Shown here: one piece after another, positions 45,520 to 55,800 of the stretch
Numbering within the stretch: position 1 is the stretch's first letter
Layout of the letters: every line of letters begins with the position of its first letter
Assembly (NCBI RefSeq): GCF_031846325.1
Contig: NZ_JAVRHZ010000002.1
Span: forward strand, 1 to 64,000
DNA length: 64,000 bases
From: Patiriisocius_A hiemis
GTDB lineage: Bacteria > Bacteroidota > Bacteroidia > Flavobacteriales > Flavobacteriaceae
Reading direction: 5' to 3'
Notes under the pieces: model-generated
What the model was told of the DNA's origin: nothing
Databases searched by the model: none
Seen by the model: only the letters and a program-made list of their open reading frames with translations
Made by a program: the position numbers and the translations under genes

Positions 45520-45527
45520 CAAATATA
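45520..45527 (-). promoter_or_regulatory. -7 promoter element for ruvB-queG
   Basis: The minus strand reads TATATTTG directly after the T-run of the cox1 terminator, giving a predicted start near 45513 and a leader of about 63 bases. No clean TTG is seen upstream. Confidence 0.5.
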
Positions 45528-45555
45528 AAAAAACCCTTTCGATTTGAAAGGGTTT
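45525..45555 (-). terminator. Terminator of the act-cox operon
   Basis: A 10-base perfect stem (AAACCCTTTC 45531-45540 with 45546-45555) is followed on the minus strand by a run of T. It lies nine bases after the cox1 stop codon. Confidence 0.8.
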
Positions 45556-45564
45556 CTAAATTTC

Positions 45565-47391
45565 TTAGTGATTTAATTCTTCTTCATTGTCCTGTAATGG
45601 AATATGTTGTGGAACAAAGTCTTGACCCGGAATCACGTAATCACTTTCGTCTTTATTTAATTTACTATAATCATAAGACCAACGATATACATGAGGAATA
45701 GGTCCATCCCAGTTACCATGAATATGTTTTACTTCTGCAGTCCATTCTAAAGTAGTAGCATTCCAAGGGTTTTTTGGCCCTTTCTTTCCGTGGAAAATAG
45801 AATGTATAAAGTTATACAAGAACACTAGTTGTGCTGCTGCTGTAATAAATGCAAATATTGAGATTACTACATTTACATCTGCTAAATCATCAAAGTATGG
45901 GAATGCTGTATTGGTATAATAACGTCTTGGTAATCCAGCCATTCCAATAAAGTGCATTGGGAAGAATACTCCGTAAGCACCTATAATAGTTACCCAGAAA
46001 TGGACGTATCCAAGATTTTTGTTTAACATTCTCCCTTGGAACATTTTTGGGAACCAATGATATACTCCAGCAAATAAACCATATAATGCAGAGATACCCA
46101 TTACCAGGTGGAAGTGAGCTACTACAAAATACGTATCATGTACGTTAATATCTAAAGCACTATCTCCTAAAATAATTCCTGTTAATCCGCCTGTAATAAA
46201 GGTAGAAACAAATCCAATAGAGAATAGCATACCTGTATTCATCTGCAAGTTACCTTTCCAGAGTGTGGTTATCCAGTTAAATGATTTTACCGCAGATGGA
46301 ATTGCAATTAATAGGGTTGTAAATGTAAATACAGAACCTAAGAATGGATTCATTCCAGAAATAAACATATGGTGACCCCATACAATGGTAGATAAAAATG
46401 CAATTGCAAGTATAGAAGCTACCATAGCACGATAACCAAAGATAGGCTTCCTTGAGTTTACTGCCATAATTTCTGAAACCATACCCATCGCAGGTAAGAT
46501 TACAATATATACTTCAGGGTGTCCAAGGAACCAGAATAGGTGTTCAAATAATACTGGTGAACCTCCTTGATTGTGTAATACTTCTCCTGCAATGTAAATA
46601 TCTGACAGGAAGAAAGAAGTTCCAAAACTTCTATCCATTATTAGCATTAAAGCAGCAGATAATAATACTGGAAAAGAAACAACACCAATAATTGCTGTTA
46701 CAAAGAACGCCCAAATCGTTAATGGAAGACGCGTCATAGACATTCCTTTTGTTCTTAAGTTAATTACTGTAACAATATAGTTAAGCGATCCTAATAATGA
46801 GGATGCAATAAAGATTGCCATAGAAACTAACCATAATGTCATCCCTGCTCCTGAGCCGGGAATGGCTTGTGGCAAGGCACTTAATGGAGGGTAAATAGTC
46901 CAACCAGCTGAAGCAGGTCCTGCTTCAACAAAAAGCGACAATACCATAATCACACTAGAGATAAAAAACAACCAGTAAGAAACCATGTTAAGGAATCCAG
47001 ATGCCATATCTCTTGCTCCAATTTGTAATGGAATTAATAGGTTACTAAATGTACCACTTAAACCAGCAGTTAATACAAAGAATACCATAATAGTACCATG
47101 GATAGTAACTAATGCTAAGTATACATTAGGATCCATAACACCACCTTCACCCCATTTACCAAGTAATACTTCATAAATAGTAAACTCTTTATCAGGCCAA
47201 GCTAATTGCAATCTAAATAAAAGTGACATTGCAATACCAATGATACCCATAAACAATCCTGTAATAAGGTATTGCTTGGAAATCATTTTATGATCTTGAC
47301 TAAATATATATTTAGTTATAAAAGTTTCTTTATGATGATGTCCGTGATCATCATGATGATCTACTGCGTGTTCGTGTGCGTGTGCTGACAT
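45565..47391 (-). CDS. ctaD: Cytochrome c oxidase subunit I
   Basis: This 608-residue protein with 12 or more membrane helices is the catalytic subunit that binds heme a and the heme a3-CuB centre and reduces oxygen while pumping protons. Visible motifs are 'FWFLGHPEVYIVILPAMG' (His and cross-linked Tyr of CuB), 'WGHHMFISGMNPFLGS' (two CuB histidines) and 'HDTYFVVAHFHLVMG' (heme ligands). The N-terminus is strongly His-rich ('HAHEHAVDHHDDHGHHH'). It lies 21 bases after subunit II and ends the operon. Confidence 0.97.
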   Translation of the reverse strand: MSAHAHEHAVDHHDDHGHHHKETFITKYIFSQDHKMISKQYLITGLFMGIIGIAMSLLFRLQLAWPDKEFTIYEVLLGKWGEGGVMDPNVYLALVTIHGTIMVFFVLTAGLSGTFSNLLIPLQIGARDMASGFLNMVSYWLFFISSVIMVLSLFVEAGPASAGWTIYPPLSALPQAIPGSGAGMTLWLVSMAIFIASSLLGSLNYIVTVINLRTKGMSMTRLPLTIWAFFVTAIIGVVSFPVLLSAALMLIMDRSFGTSFFLSDIYIAGEVLHNQGGSPVLFEHLFWFLGHPEVYIVILPAMGMVSEIMAVNSRKPIFGYRAMVASILAIAFLSTIVWGHHMFISGMNPFLGSVFTFTTLLIAIPSAVKSFNWITTLWKGNLQMNTGMLFSIGFVSTFITGGLTGIILGDSALDINVHDTYFVVAHFHLVMGISALYGLFAGVYHWFPKMFQGRMLNKNLGYVHFWVTIIGAYGVFFPMHFIGMAGLPRRYYTNTAFPYFDDLADVNVVISIFAFITAAAQLVFLYNFIHSIFHGKKGPKNPWNATTLEWTAEVKHIHGNWDGPIPHVYRWSYDYSKLNKDESDYVIPGQDFVPQHIPLQDNEEELNH

Positions 47392-47412
47392 ATCTCTTTT
47401 CTTAGCTTTTTA

Positions 47413-48474
47413 TTATTTTTTAAGTTGTTCGGCAATGGTTGGTTGTTCAGCAATCCACTTGTCGTACTCTTCTTGTGTTTCAACAATAATCTTCATCTGC
47501 ATATTGTAGTGACTAGCACCACAAATTTTATTACATAAAAGCATATAGTCAAACTCGTAAGGTTCTAATGCTTCATCTCCTTCTTTTACTAAATCTATGC
47601 TTTTCTCTCTACGTAATTCGTTAATCTTAGCTACTTTGTCTATAATATCTTGATTATTACGCATCTCTTCAGTAGTAGTAATAGGCGTAAAAGAGAATTG
47701 GGTAATCATTCCTGGAACACAATTCATTTGTGCTCTAAAATGTGGCATATAGGCAGAGTGCAACACATCTTGAGAACGCATTTTAAAGATAATTTTTCTT
47801 CCTACAGGTAAATGCAATTCATTTACTACAATGTCATCTTGAGCATTAGGATCTGCTGCATCAACTCCTAGTTGATTAACGCCTTCGATAAGACGGACGT
47901 TGGCTTCACCTAAGGTATTATCATCTCCACTATATCTTGCTCTCCAATCAAATTGATAGGCGTATAATTCAACCACCATTGGGTCGTCTTCCATATCAAC
48001 ATTCATAATATCTGTCCAAGTGAAAAGACCGTAGATAATTAATCCTGCTAATACAATTACTGGAATAATAGTCCAAATAAATTCTAGCTTATCATTGTCA
48101 GCATAAAAAGTAGCTCTCTTTCCTTTTTCTCCTCTGTATTTGAATGCAAAATAACTTAACAACCAAAGTGTTATGATACCTACAATAAAAATAACTATCC
48201 AAGTAATAAGCATTAAACTGTCTATACCAGAACCATGTTCTGAAGCAGCTTCTGGAAGCAATACATCGCCCCATTTAATAAAACAAACTATAATTAATCC
48301 GTAGGTAAAGAATGCTAGCATTAGCATTAACCAACCATTAATATTATTATCGGTATCATTAGCAACTTCTGAAGTATCAGTTTCAGCAGGTTTTGACATC
48401 TGAAAAATTTTATTCAATTGCCAAACTGCAACTACAAAAAGAATAATTACTAATACAATTAAAAATGCGGTCAT
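47413..48474 (-). CDS. ctaC: Cytochrome c oxidase subunit II (CuA)
   Basis: This 353-residue protein has an N-terminal helix, two further membrane helices (about residues 47-67 and 85-107) and a periplasmic cupredoxin domain carrying the dinuclear CuA site. Ligands are His in 'VLHSAYMPHF' and 'CNKICGASHYNMQMK' (about 309-323), where both Cys, the His and the Met are present. No heme c domain is fused. It follows actF and precedes subunit I, so it probably accepts electrons from the Alternative Complex III cytochromes directly or through a small cytochrome c. Confidence 0.96.
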   Translation of the reverse strand: MTAFLIVLVIILFVVAVWQLNKIFQMSKPAETDTSEVANDTDNNINGWLMLMLAFFTYGLIIVCFIKWGDVLLPEAASEHGSGIDSLMLITWIVIFIVGIITLWLLSYFAFKYRGEKGKRATFYADNDKLEFIWTIIPVIVLAGLIIYGLFTWTDIMNVDMEDDPMVVELYAYQFDWRARYSGDDNTLGEANVRLIEGVNQLGVDAADPNAQDDIVVNELHLPVGRKIIFKMRSQDVLHSAYMPHFRAQMNCVPGMITQFSFTPITTTEEMRNNQDIIDKVAKINELRREKSIDLVKEGDEALEPYEFDYMLLCNKICGASHYNMQMKIIVETQEEYDKWIAEQPTIAEQLKK

Positions 48475-48499
48475 CGTTATCTGTCTCTATTCAAATTAA

Positions 48500-49864
48500 T
48501 TAATAATGAAAATGCTTACTCTCCTTAATAAATGGATTGCGCTTCGCTAGTAATGGTGCTTTTGTTAATGCTGTAAACACAATTAATACAAATAATCCAA
48601 AGAAGAAAAGTAATGATCCTATTTCTGGAAGTCCTATAAACCAAGACTTACCAACAGTTCCAGGCATTACCATGTTAAACACGTCTATATAGTGCCCAGC
48701 TAATATTACAATTCCAGTTAAAATTACAAACCAATTAACACGTTTGTAGTCACTATTCATTAACAATAATACTGGGAATATAAAGTTCATTGCTAGCATA
48801 CCGAAAAATGGTAAGTTGTAATCTTCAATTCTAGTTACAAAGTATGTTACCTCTTCTGGGATATTAGAATACCATATCAACATAAATTGTGAGAACCATA
48901 AATATGTCCAGAAAATACTGAACCCAAACATGAACTTAGCTAAGTCATGAATATGGCTGTCGTTAACATACTCAAGATACCCTTGCGCCTTTAATACAAT
49001 TGTAACCATTGCAATAACTGTTACTGCGCATACCATCATCCCTGCAAATACATACCATCCAAAAAGAGTTGAGAACCAATGTGGATCAAAGCTCATAATC
49101 CAATCCCACGACATCATAGACTCTGTATATATAAAGAATACTAAGAATCCAGCTGAAAGTTTAAAGTTTCTTTTAAACCAACGGTTATCTTCTGCATTGT
49201 CATGATTTTGTTGCCATTTTCTTGAAAAATGACGGTATAAGTTAAACCCTAATAAGTAAATTACAGCTCTGATAAGGAATCCAGTAGAGTTTAACCATCC
49301 TTTTTTACCATCAATAAGTTTATCGTAATGATCACTATTTGGATCTATTAATTCTGGATCCATCCAGTGGAATATATGATTTACATGAAATACTGAAAGT
49401 AATAGTAATATGATTATAATTGCCGATGCCCATGGTAAATAGGCTGTTATCCCTTCCATAACTCTAAAGAGCACAGGAGACCAACCTGCTTGTGCAGCAT
49501 GCTGTATTGCATAAAAGGCTAAAGTTCCAAGTGCAATCATAAAGAAAAAGAACGATGCAATGTATAATGCAGACCAAGGTCTGTTTTGCATTTGATGTAA
49601 TGTATGCTCTAAATGTGCTTCTTCACTATCGTGACTTCCTTCACCATGACTAGTTGCAGTTTCTTCATGTTGATCTGTTGATTTGGTATCATGAGATGAA
49701 TCATGCGTTTCACCTCCATGACCATCATCATGGTGAGCCGCCATCATTTCTTTAACTTCTGCAGTAGTAGAAGGAGTACTCATGTAACCCATTCCGAATA
49801 GTAATGCACCAATCACAATAAATATGATTGAAAAAAGTCTTAATTTACTAGGTAGCGTATACAT
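48500..49864 (-). CDS. actF: Alternative Complex III subunit ActF
   Basis: This 454-residue membrane protein has about ten helices and matches the quinol:cytochrome c oxidoreductase membrane subunit ActF, a shorter relative of ActC. The N-terminal part, after the first helix, holds a His/Glu/Asp-rich hydrophilic stretch of about 55 residues (about 40-92) with more than a dozen histidines. Later motifs include 'SMMSWDWIMSFDPHWFSTLFGWYVF', read across about residues 246-270. It has no redox cofactor in known complexes. It sits in the order actE-actF-cox2. Confidence 0.92.
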   Translation of the reverse strand: MYTLPSKLRLFSIIFIVIGALLFGMGYMSTPSTTAEVKEMMAAHHDDGHGGETHDSSHDTKSTDQHEETATSHGEGSHDSEEAHLEHTLHQMQNRPWSALYIASFFFFMIALGTLAFYAIQHAAQAGWSPVLFRVMEGITAYLPWASAIIIILLLLSVFHVNHIFHWMDPELIDPNSDHYDKLIDGKKGWLNSTGFLIRAVIYLLGFNLYRHFSRKWQQNHDNAEDNRWFKRNFKLSAGFLVFFIYTESMMSWDWIMSFDPHWFSTLFGWYVFAGMMVCAVTVIAMVTIVLKAQGYLEYVNDSHIHDLAKFMFGFSIFWTYLWFSQFMLIWYSNIPEEVTYFVTRIEDYNLPFFGMLAMNFIFPVLLLMNSDYKRVNWFVILTGIVILAGHYIDVFNMVMPGTVGKSWFIGLPEIGSLLFFFGLFVLIVFTALTKAPLLAKRNPFIKESKHFHY

Positions 49865-49891
49865 ATCTTAGCTATTCTCTTTTAATATTGT

Positions 49892-50587
49892 TTATTCTTG
49901 GTCTTCTTCGTTGTTATCCTCTTCTTCATCTTGATTTTGGTCTCCTTCATGAATATCATCAAGCATTGTTTCAACTATAGCATTTTCTCCAGCTAATGAA
50001 TCACTTCCAGCAACTGGCTCCAATAACGGCTCTCCTTTTAGTGTTGCTTTTAGGTTCATTACGTGTTGTGTAATTTGCCAGCGTTCTTCTTCATTGGTTT
50101 GAGATGCATAAGATCCCATCGAATTAAGACCATACATCTGCACGTGATAAATACTACCTTCGGTAATATTTCTTCCTGGGTCTGCATAACTTGGTATCCC
50201 TAAGAATTTTTCACGCTTCATTAATATTCCTTGACCATCTCCTTTATCTCCATGACAAACCGCACAATATATTGTATATAGGGCAGCTCCTTCTGCAAGA
50301 TTCTCTTCAGTTACTGGTAGAGGATTTTTTAATTCTGCTCTTGCAAGTTCTAATCCTGCCGTTGTATTTTCATAATCGTATGGTTGCCATCCTCTTGGTA
50401 TGGTTCCTTCTACAGGAAGTAATGCTTCTTGGTTTCCAGGAAACACTTCATATTCACCATAGGTTTCATACCCAATTGGTTCATACATATTTGGCATATA
50501 TTGGTAATTAGGTCTATTATCATTTTGACAAGAAACCAAAGCCAATACAGCTAGTAAACAAACGCCTATATTTAATAGTTTTCTCAT
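49892..50587 (-). CDS. actE: Alternative Complex III monoheme cytochrome c subunit ActE
   Basis: This 231-residue protein is a lipoprotein (lipobox 'ALVSC' after 'MRKLLNIGVCLLAVLA'), with one heme c motif 'CAVCHGDKGDGQG' about two fifths along and an axial Met probably in 'MYGLNSMGSYA'. It should pass electrons from the multiheme subunit to the oxidase. The start is at ATG 50587, where the signal begins; the longer frame overlaps actD. The C-terminus is very acidic (Asp/Glu/Asn-rich). Confidence 0.92.
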   Translation of the reverse strand: MRKLLNIGVCLLAVLALVSCQNDNRPNYQYMPNMYEPIGYETYGEYEVFPGNQEALLPVEGTIPRGWQPYDYENTTAGLELARAELKNPLPVTEENLAEGAALYTIYCAVCHGDKGDGQGILMKREKFLGIPSYADPGRNITEGSIYHVQMYGLNSMGSYASQTNEEERWQITQHVMNLKATLKGEPLLEPVAGSDSLAGENAIVETMLDDIHEGDQNQDEEEDNNEEDQE

Positions 50588-50588
50588 A

Positions 50589-51125
50589 TTAATGGTCGTC
50601 TTCTTTATCAATTAAACTAATTTCCAAGGCTCCTGTATCGTATAAAAACTTACTTAGTTTTTCCACATCATGACTTCCTGCGTCTATAGCCATTAAGAAA
50701 TGGTCATCTGTAGTACGAACATCTGGGTTTTCTGCTTTCTTGAATGGCCATAATTTACTTCTCATATAGAAGGTAATTACCATTAAGTGTGCTGCAAAAA
50801 ATACTGTGAGCTCAAACATGATAGGTACAAAAGCTGGCATATTTTCTATGTAGCTAAAACTTGGTTTACCACCAATGTTTTGCGGCCAGTCTTCAATCAT
50901 TATAAAATTCATCATAGTGATTGCAACAGTAAGCCCAACCAATCCATACATGAATGAACAAATTGCTATACGAGTAGGTGCTAAGCCCATTACTTTATCT
51001 AGCCCGTGTACAGGAAAAGGAGTATACACCTCTTCAATATGATAACGCTCATCTTTTACCTGCTTTACAGCCTGCATTAAGATATCATCATCGTTGTATA
51101 TAGCGTGAACCACTTTCGAAGCCAT
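50589..51125 (-). CDS. actD: Alternative Complex III subunit ActD (DUF3341)
   Basis: This 178-residue subunit has two membrane helices (about residues 58-80 and 98-120), with family features 'FPVHGLDKVMGLAPTRI' and 'IGGKPSFSYIENMPAFVPIMFELTVFF' (the latter read in two parts). It has no cofactor. The start is at ATG 51125 ('MASKVVHAIYNDDD'), four bases after the actC stop; the longer frame would overlap actC by 68 bases and lacks similarity. Confidence 0.92.
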   Translation of the reverse strand: MASKVVHAIYNDDDILMQAVKQVKDERYHIEEVYTPFPVHGLDKVMGLAPTRIAICSFMYGLVGLTVAITMMNFIMIEDWPQNIGGKPSFSYIENMPAFVPIMFELTVFFAAHLMVITFYMRSKLWPFKKAENPDVRTTDDHFLMAIDAGSHDVEKLSKFLYDTGALEISLIDKEDDH

Positions 51126-51129
51126 ATTC

Positions 51130-52851
51130 TTAGTTATTTTTAAGTTTAGATGCCTGTCCAGCCCAGTCATCACGTTTTGCTCTTCCTGGGAATTCATTAA
51201 TGATACTGTCCAGTAAATCGTATTCTTTATCGGTCATTTTACTTACTTGATCAAAAGTGTAAATACCTAATTGATTTAGTTTTTGTTCCATCACAGGACC
51301 CACCCCACTAATTTTCTTTAAATCATCTGCTTGTTGTGTAGCAGCATCAAACGTACCCATAGTACTAAGAAGCTGATTTAAATTTTCTTTAGTCTCTTCT
51401 TCTGAAGCCTCAACTTTAGGAGCACTTCCAGTTTTTGCAACTTCATCATAATGCTTTGCATCATCACCTTTTTCTGCTCTCAATTTTTTGTATTTACTTC
51501 CAGAGGACTTCAAGATAGACTTTACCTCTGCCTGTGCAATTACAGGGAATGTTCTAGCATAAAGTAAGAACAACACAAAGAAGAATCCAATTGTTCCAAT
51601 AAAGATTCCAATATCTACAAAAGTTGGAGAGAACATTGTCCAAGAAGATGGCAAGTAGTCACGGTGTAGTGAAGTTACTATAATCACAAAACGCTCAAAC
51701 CACATTCCTATATTTACAACTATAGAGATAAAGAAAGAGAACATAATACTTCTTCTCAATTTTGGGAACCACATAAATTGTGGAGAGAATACATTACATG
51801 TCATCATTGCCCAATAAGCCCACCAATAAGGTCCTGTTGCTCTATTTAAAAATGCATATTGTTCGTACTCAACACCAGAATACCAAGCAATAAATAGCTC
51901 AGTAATATATGCCACACCAACTATAGAACCTGTAATCATAATTACAATGTTCATTAATTCAATATGCTGTATTGTGATATAAGCTTCTAGATTAGAAACC
52001 TTACGCATAATTATTAATAAGGTGTTTACCATGGCAAAACCAGAGAAAATCGCCCCAGCAACGAAGTATGGAGGGAAAATTGTGGTGTGCCATCCTGGTA
52101 TAACAGAAGTAGCAAAGTCAAAAGATACAATAGTATGTACAGATAGTACAAGAGGTGTTGCCAATCCAGCTAATACCAGAGAAACTTCTTCAAAACGTTG
52201 CCAATCTTTTGCACGCCCACTCCATCCAAATGATAATATACTATATACTCTTTTTGTAAATGGTGTAATTGCTCTATCACGAATCATTGCAAAATCTGGT
52301 AATAAACCTGTCCACCAGAATACTAAAGAAACAGATAAATAAGTAGAAATTGCAAATACATCCCAAAGTAATGGTGAATTAAAGTTTACCCATAAAGAAC
52401 CAAATTGATTAGGAATAGGTAATACCCAATATGCTAACCAAGGACGACCCATGTGAATAATTGGAAATAAACCTGCTTGTATTACAGAGAAGATAGTCAT
52501 CGCCTCTGCAGAGCGGTTAATTGCCATTCTCCATTTTTGACGGAAAAGTAGTAGTACAGCCGAAATTAATGTTCCTGCGTGACCAATACCTACCCACCAT
52601 ACAAAGTTGGTAATATCCCAAGCCCAACCTACAGTTGGATTAAGTCCCCAAGTACCAATACCTGTTGAGATAGTATAAATTATACAACCCAATCCCCATA
52701 AAAAGGCAATAAGTGAAATTGAAAAAACAATCCACCATGATTTATTAGCTTTTCCTTCTACAGGAGCAGCAACATCCACAGTTACATCGTGGTAGTTTTT
52801 ATCTCCTAAAACTAAGGGTCTTCTAATAGGTGCTTCGTAATGCGACGCCAT
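51130..52851 (-). CDS. actC: Alternative Complex III subunit ActC (NrfD/PsrC family) with C-terminal helix-hairpin-helix extension
   Basis: This 573-residue protein has ten predicted helices of the NrfD/PsrC type and forms the quinol-binding membrane core ('FVWWVGIGHAGTLISAVLLLFRQ', 'GRPWLAYWVLPIPN'). The N-terminus is 'YEAPIRRPLVLGDKNYHDVT', typical of ActC. After the last helix a hydrophilic tail ends in a domain (about residues 508-573) with 'DLKKISGVGPVMEQKLNQLG', a helix-hairpin-helix of the kind found in nucleic-acid-binding or ribosomal contexts. The role of this tail in a respiratory enzyme is unknown. Confidence 0.94.
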   Translation of the reverse strand: MASHYEAPIRRPLVLGDKNYHDVTVDVAAPVEGKANKSWWIVFSISLIAFLWGLGCIIYTISTGIGTWGLNPTVGWAWDITNFVWWVGIGHAGTLISAVLLLFRQKWRMAINRSAEAMTIFSVIQAGLFPIIHMGRPWLAYWVLPIPNQFGSLWVNFNSPLLWDVFAISTYLSVSLVFWWTGLLPDFAMIRDRAITPFTKRVYSILSFGWSGRAKDWQRFEEVSLVLAGLATPLVLSVHTIVSFDFATSVIPGWHTTIFPPYFVAGAIFSGFAMVNTLLIIMRKVSNLEAYITIQHIELMNIVIMITGSIVGVAYITELFIAWYSGVEYEQYAFLNRATGPYWWAYWAMMTCNVFSPQFMWFPKLRRSIMFSFFISIVVNIGMWFERFVIIVTSLHRDYLPSSWTMFSPTFVDIGIFIGTIGFFFVLFLLYARTFPVIAQAEVKSILKSSGSKYKKLRAEKGDDAKHYDEVAKTGSAPKVEASEEETKENLNQLLSTMGTFDAATQQADDLKKISGVGPVMEQKLNQLGIYTFDQVSKMTDKEYDLLDSIINEFPGRAKRDDWAGQASKLKNN

Positions 52852-52878
52852 ATCTTTATTTACTATTTCTTAGTTAGT

Positions 52879-55800
52879 TTAAACTTCTTTAGTATTTCTC
52901 ACTTTGGTCTTGTAGAATACATTTGGTTCTGTACCTACCGCTTCAAGTAAGTGATACATTCTATTATCATTCTTTGAAGTATATATATCACTATCGTGAT
53001 CGTTTATATCTCCAAAAACTAATGCTCCACTATCACAAGCAGCAGAACACGCTGTTTTAAATTCGTTTGGTTTTACGGCTCTCCCGTCTCTCTTAGCATC
53101 AAGAATAGTTTTCTGAGTCATCTGGATACACATAGAACACTTTTCCATAACTCCACGAGAACGTACTACAACATCTGGGTTAAGTACCATTCTACCAAGG
53201 TCATTGTTCATATGGTAGTCAAACTCATCATTCTCATTATACAAGAACCAGTTAAAACGTCTTACTTTATAAGGACAGTTATTTGCACAATAACGTGTAC
53301 CTACACAACGGTTATACGCCATGTGGTTCTGACCTTGACGTCCATGTGATGTTGCCGCAACTGGACAAACAGTTTCACAAGGAGCATGATTACAATGCTG
53401 ACACATTACTGGCTGGAACGCCACCTGCGGATTTGCTGCAGGATCTTCTAATTCTCCAAAACCTCCTAATGAACCATTATCTCCAGTTAATCCAGAGAAA
53501 CCTTCTTTTTTAGCAAGGTCACTATCAAAAGAGTCTTCAGATGAATAGTATCTATCAATACGTAACCAATGCATATTTCTACTCTTACGCATCTCTTGCT
53601 TACCTACAACAGGCACATTATTTTCAGCGTTACATGCAATTACACATGCACCACATCCAGTACAAGCATTTAAATCTATAGATAAGTTAAAGTGATGTCC
53701 TACAGAACGGTCAAAAGGTTCCCATAAATCTGCATCTTCTGAAGTTACAGGAATTTCTTGATGATCTTTAGATACCATTGGCATTGGGTTCCAATGCTCA
53801 ACATCTTTTGTATTAAATATTTCTAATGTTGTTTCGCGAATAATATCACGACCCATCATTGTGTTTTGTAATTGAATACAAGCAAACTCATGATCTGCAC
53901 CAGAAGCTTTTTCAATGCTTACATTTTGTACCGAAGAAAAGTTTTGATACAACGCATATGCATTAACACCTGTTTGCATTTGTTCTTGAATCGCAGCAGT
54001 TTTACCATATCCTAATGCTAAACCAACCGAACCTTTTGCTTGCCCTGGCTGAATTAAAACAGGAACATTCTCAATAGTAACATCTCCCATCTTAACGTGT
54101 ACCTTACTACCATTTAAAGCACCATTAGCAACGTTATAGTTTTCTAAACCATATGCTTCTGCATCTGCCTTAGAGATTGTAAGATAGTTATCCCAAGTAG
54201 TTCTTGTAATAGGATCTGGCAATTCTTGTAGCCAAGGGTTATTAGCTTGTTGCCCATCTCCTAAACCAGTCTTGGTATATAAGGTAAGTTCTAATCCTCC
54301 ATTTTGCGAAGTAGCAGCAAAAGCACCATTAGATGTCATGCTTTCCATACTATCTTCTCCAGAAGCGGTTACTTCTTCTACAGAGACATCTGCAGTACTT
54401 TCAAAAACTCCAGCTTCTAATGTTTTATTCCATGAAGCACCTCCTAAAACTGTACTCCAAGTTTCTTTAATGTAATCGTAATATTTTTTTGAATTTCCTG
54501 TCCATTGCAGCAAGCTATCTTGAAATTGTCTTGTATTAAATAATGGACGGATTGTAGGTTGCATTAAACTAAATGTACCTTTCTTGATTTGAGCATCACC
54601 CCAAGATTCTAGGTAATGTGGGGTTGCGGCAACTAATTGAGAAACACTTGCCGTAGCATCTTTCTTCATTGAAAATGCCATTGACATTTCAAGATTCTTG
54701 TAAGCTTCTTTAAGACCCTTTGCAGGGAATGAATAAACTGGGTCAACACCAACAGTAATAATACCTTTTACGGTACCAGAAAGAATACCGTTCATTACAC
54801 TTGCAACTTGTGCAGCATTTCCTTGGCGTGTCATTCTAGGTTTTGCAGCATCCATGGCCTTACTTGCAACTCCTTGATTGTAAGCTAGCACCATTTTTTG
54901 AACGGAAACATCTGGGCAACCCGTTACAAGTACTCCGTTAGCACCTGCATTTCTAAGTTGCGCCTTTGCATTATTTACAGCCTCGGCTACTTTTTCTGAA
55001 AGACCCGAAGTACTTCCATTTCCGGTTAACGCTTTTACAATTTGAAGTTGTTGACTTGGTGTTACTGGCACACGCTTATCTGCATTTGCACCACTTAATG
55101 TCATATTTGCCTCAAACTGAACATGACGAGACATTTTACCTTTTTTAGGAACTCTTCCTTTGGCATAACCACCTTCATAACCACCACCTTGCCAATCTCC
55201 TAAGAAATCTGCACCAACAGATACAATTACTTCAGCTTTTGAAAAATCGTAATCTGCTAATCCGCGAACTCCGTATGTAGATTGAAAGGCCTCTAAGGCT
55301 TCAGAAGAAGATACTGTATCGTAAACCACATGACGAACATTTGGATACTTAGCAGTAAATTCTTTAATAAGTTTTGAAGTAGAAGGACTCGCAAAGGTTT
55401 GTGTTAATAACACAATATCCTTTCCAGTCATCTCATTCATTTTTTGAGCTACTTTAGTATCAAACTCTTCCCAAGTAACTTCAGCACCATCTACTAATGG
55501 CGCTTTTAATCTATTATTATCGTATAACGAAAGTACAGAGGCATGCACACGAGCATTTACTCCTCCAGTTTTTGATAAATCGTTGCGTTCTATTTTAATA
55601 GGACGCCCTTCTCTAGTTTTTACAAGTACATTAGCAAAATCAAAACCATCTGCTATCGTTGAAGCATAATAATTAGCTACTCCTGGAACAATCTCATCTG
55701 GTGCAACAACGTAAGGAATCGATTTGATTACCGGCCCTTCACAGGCAGCTGCCGCAGCTGCTGCAGTTGTAAAACCAACATATTTTAAGAAATCACGACG

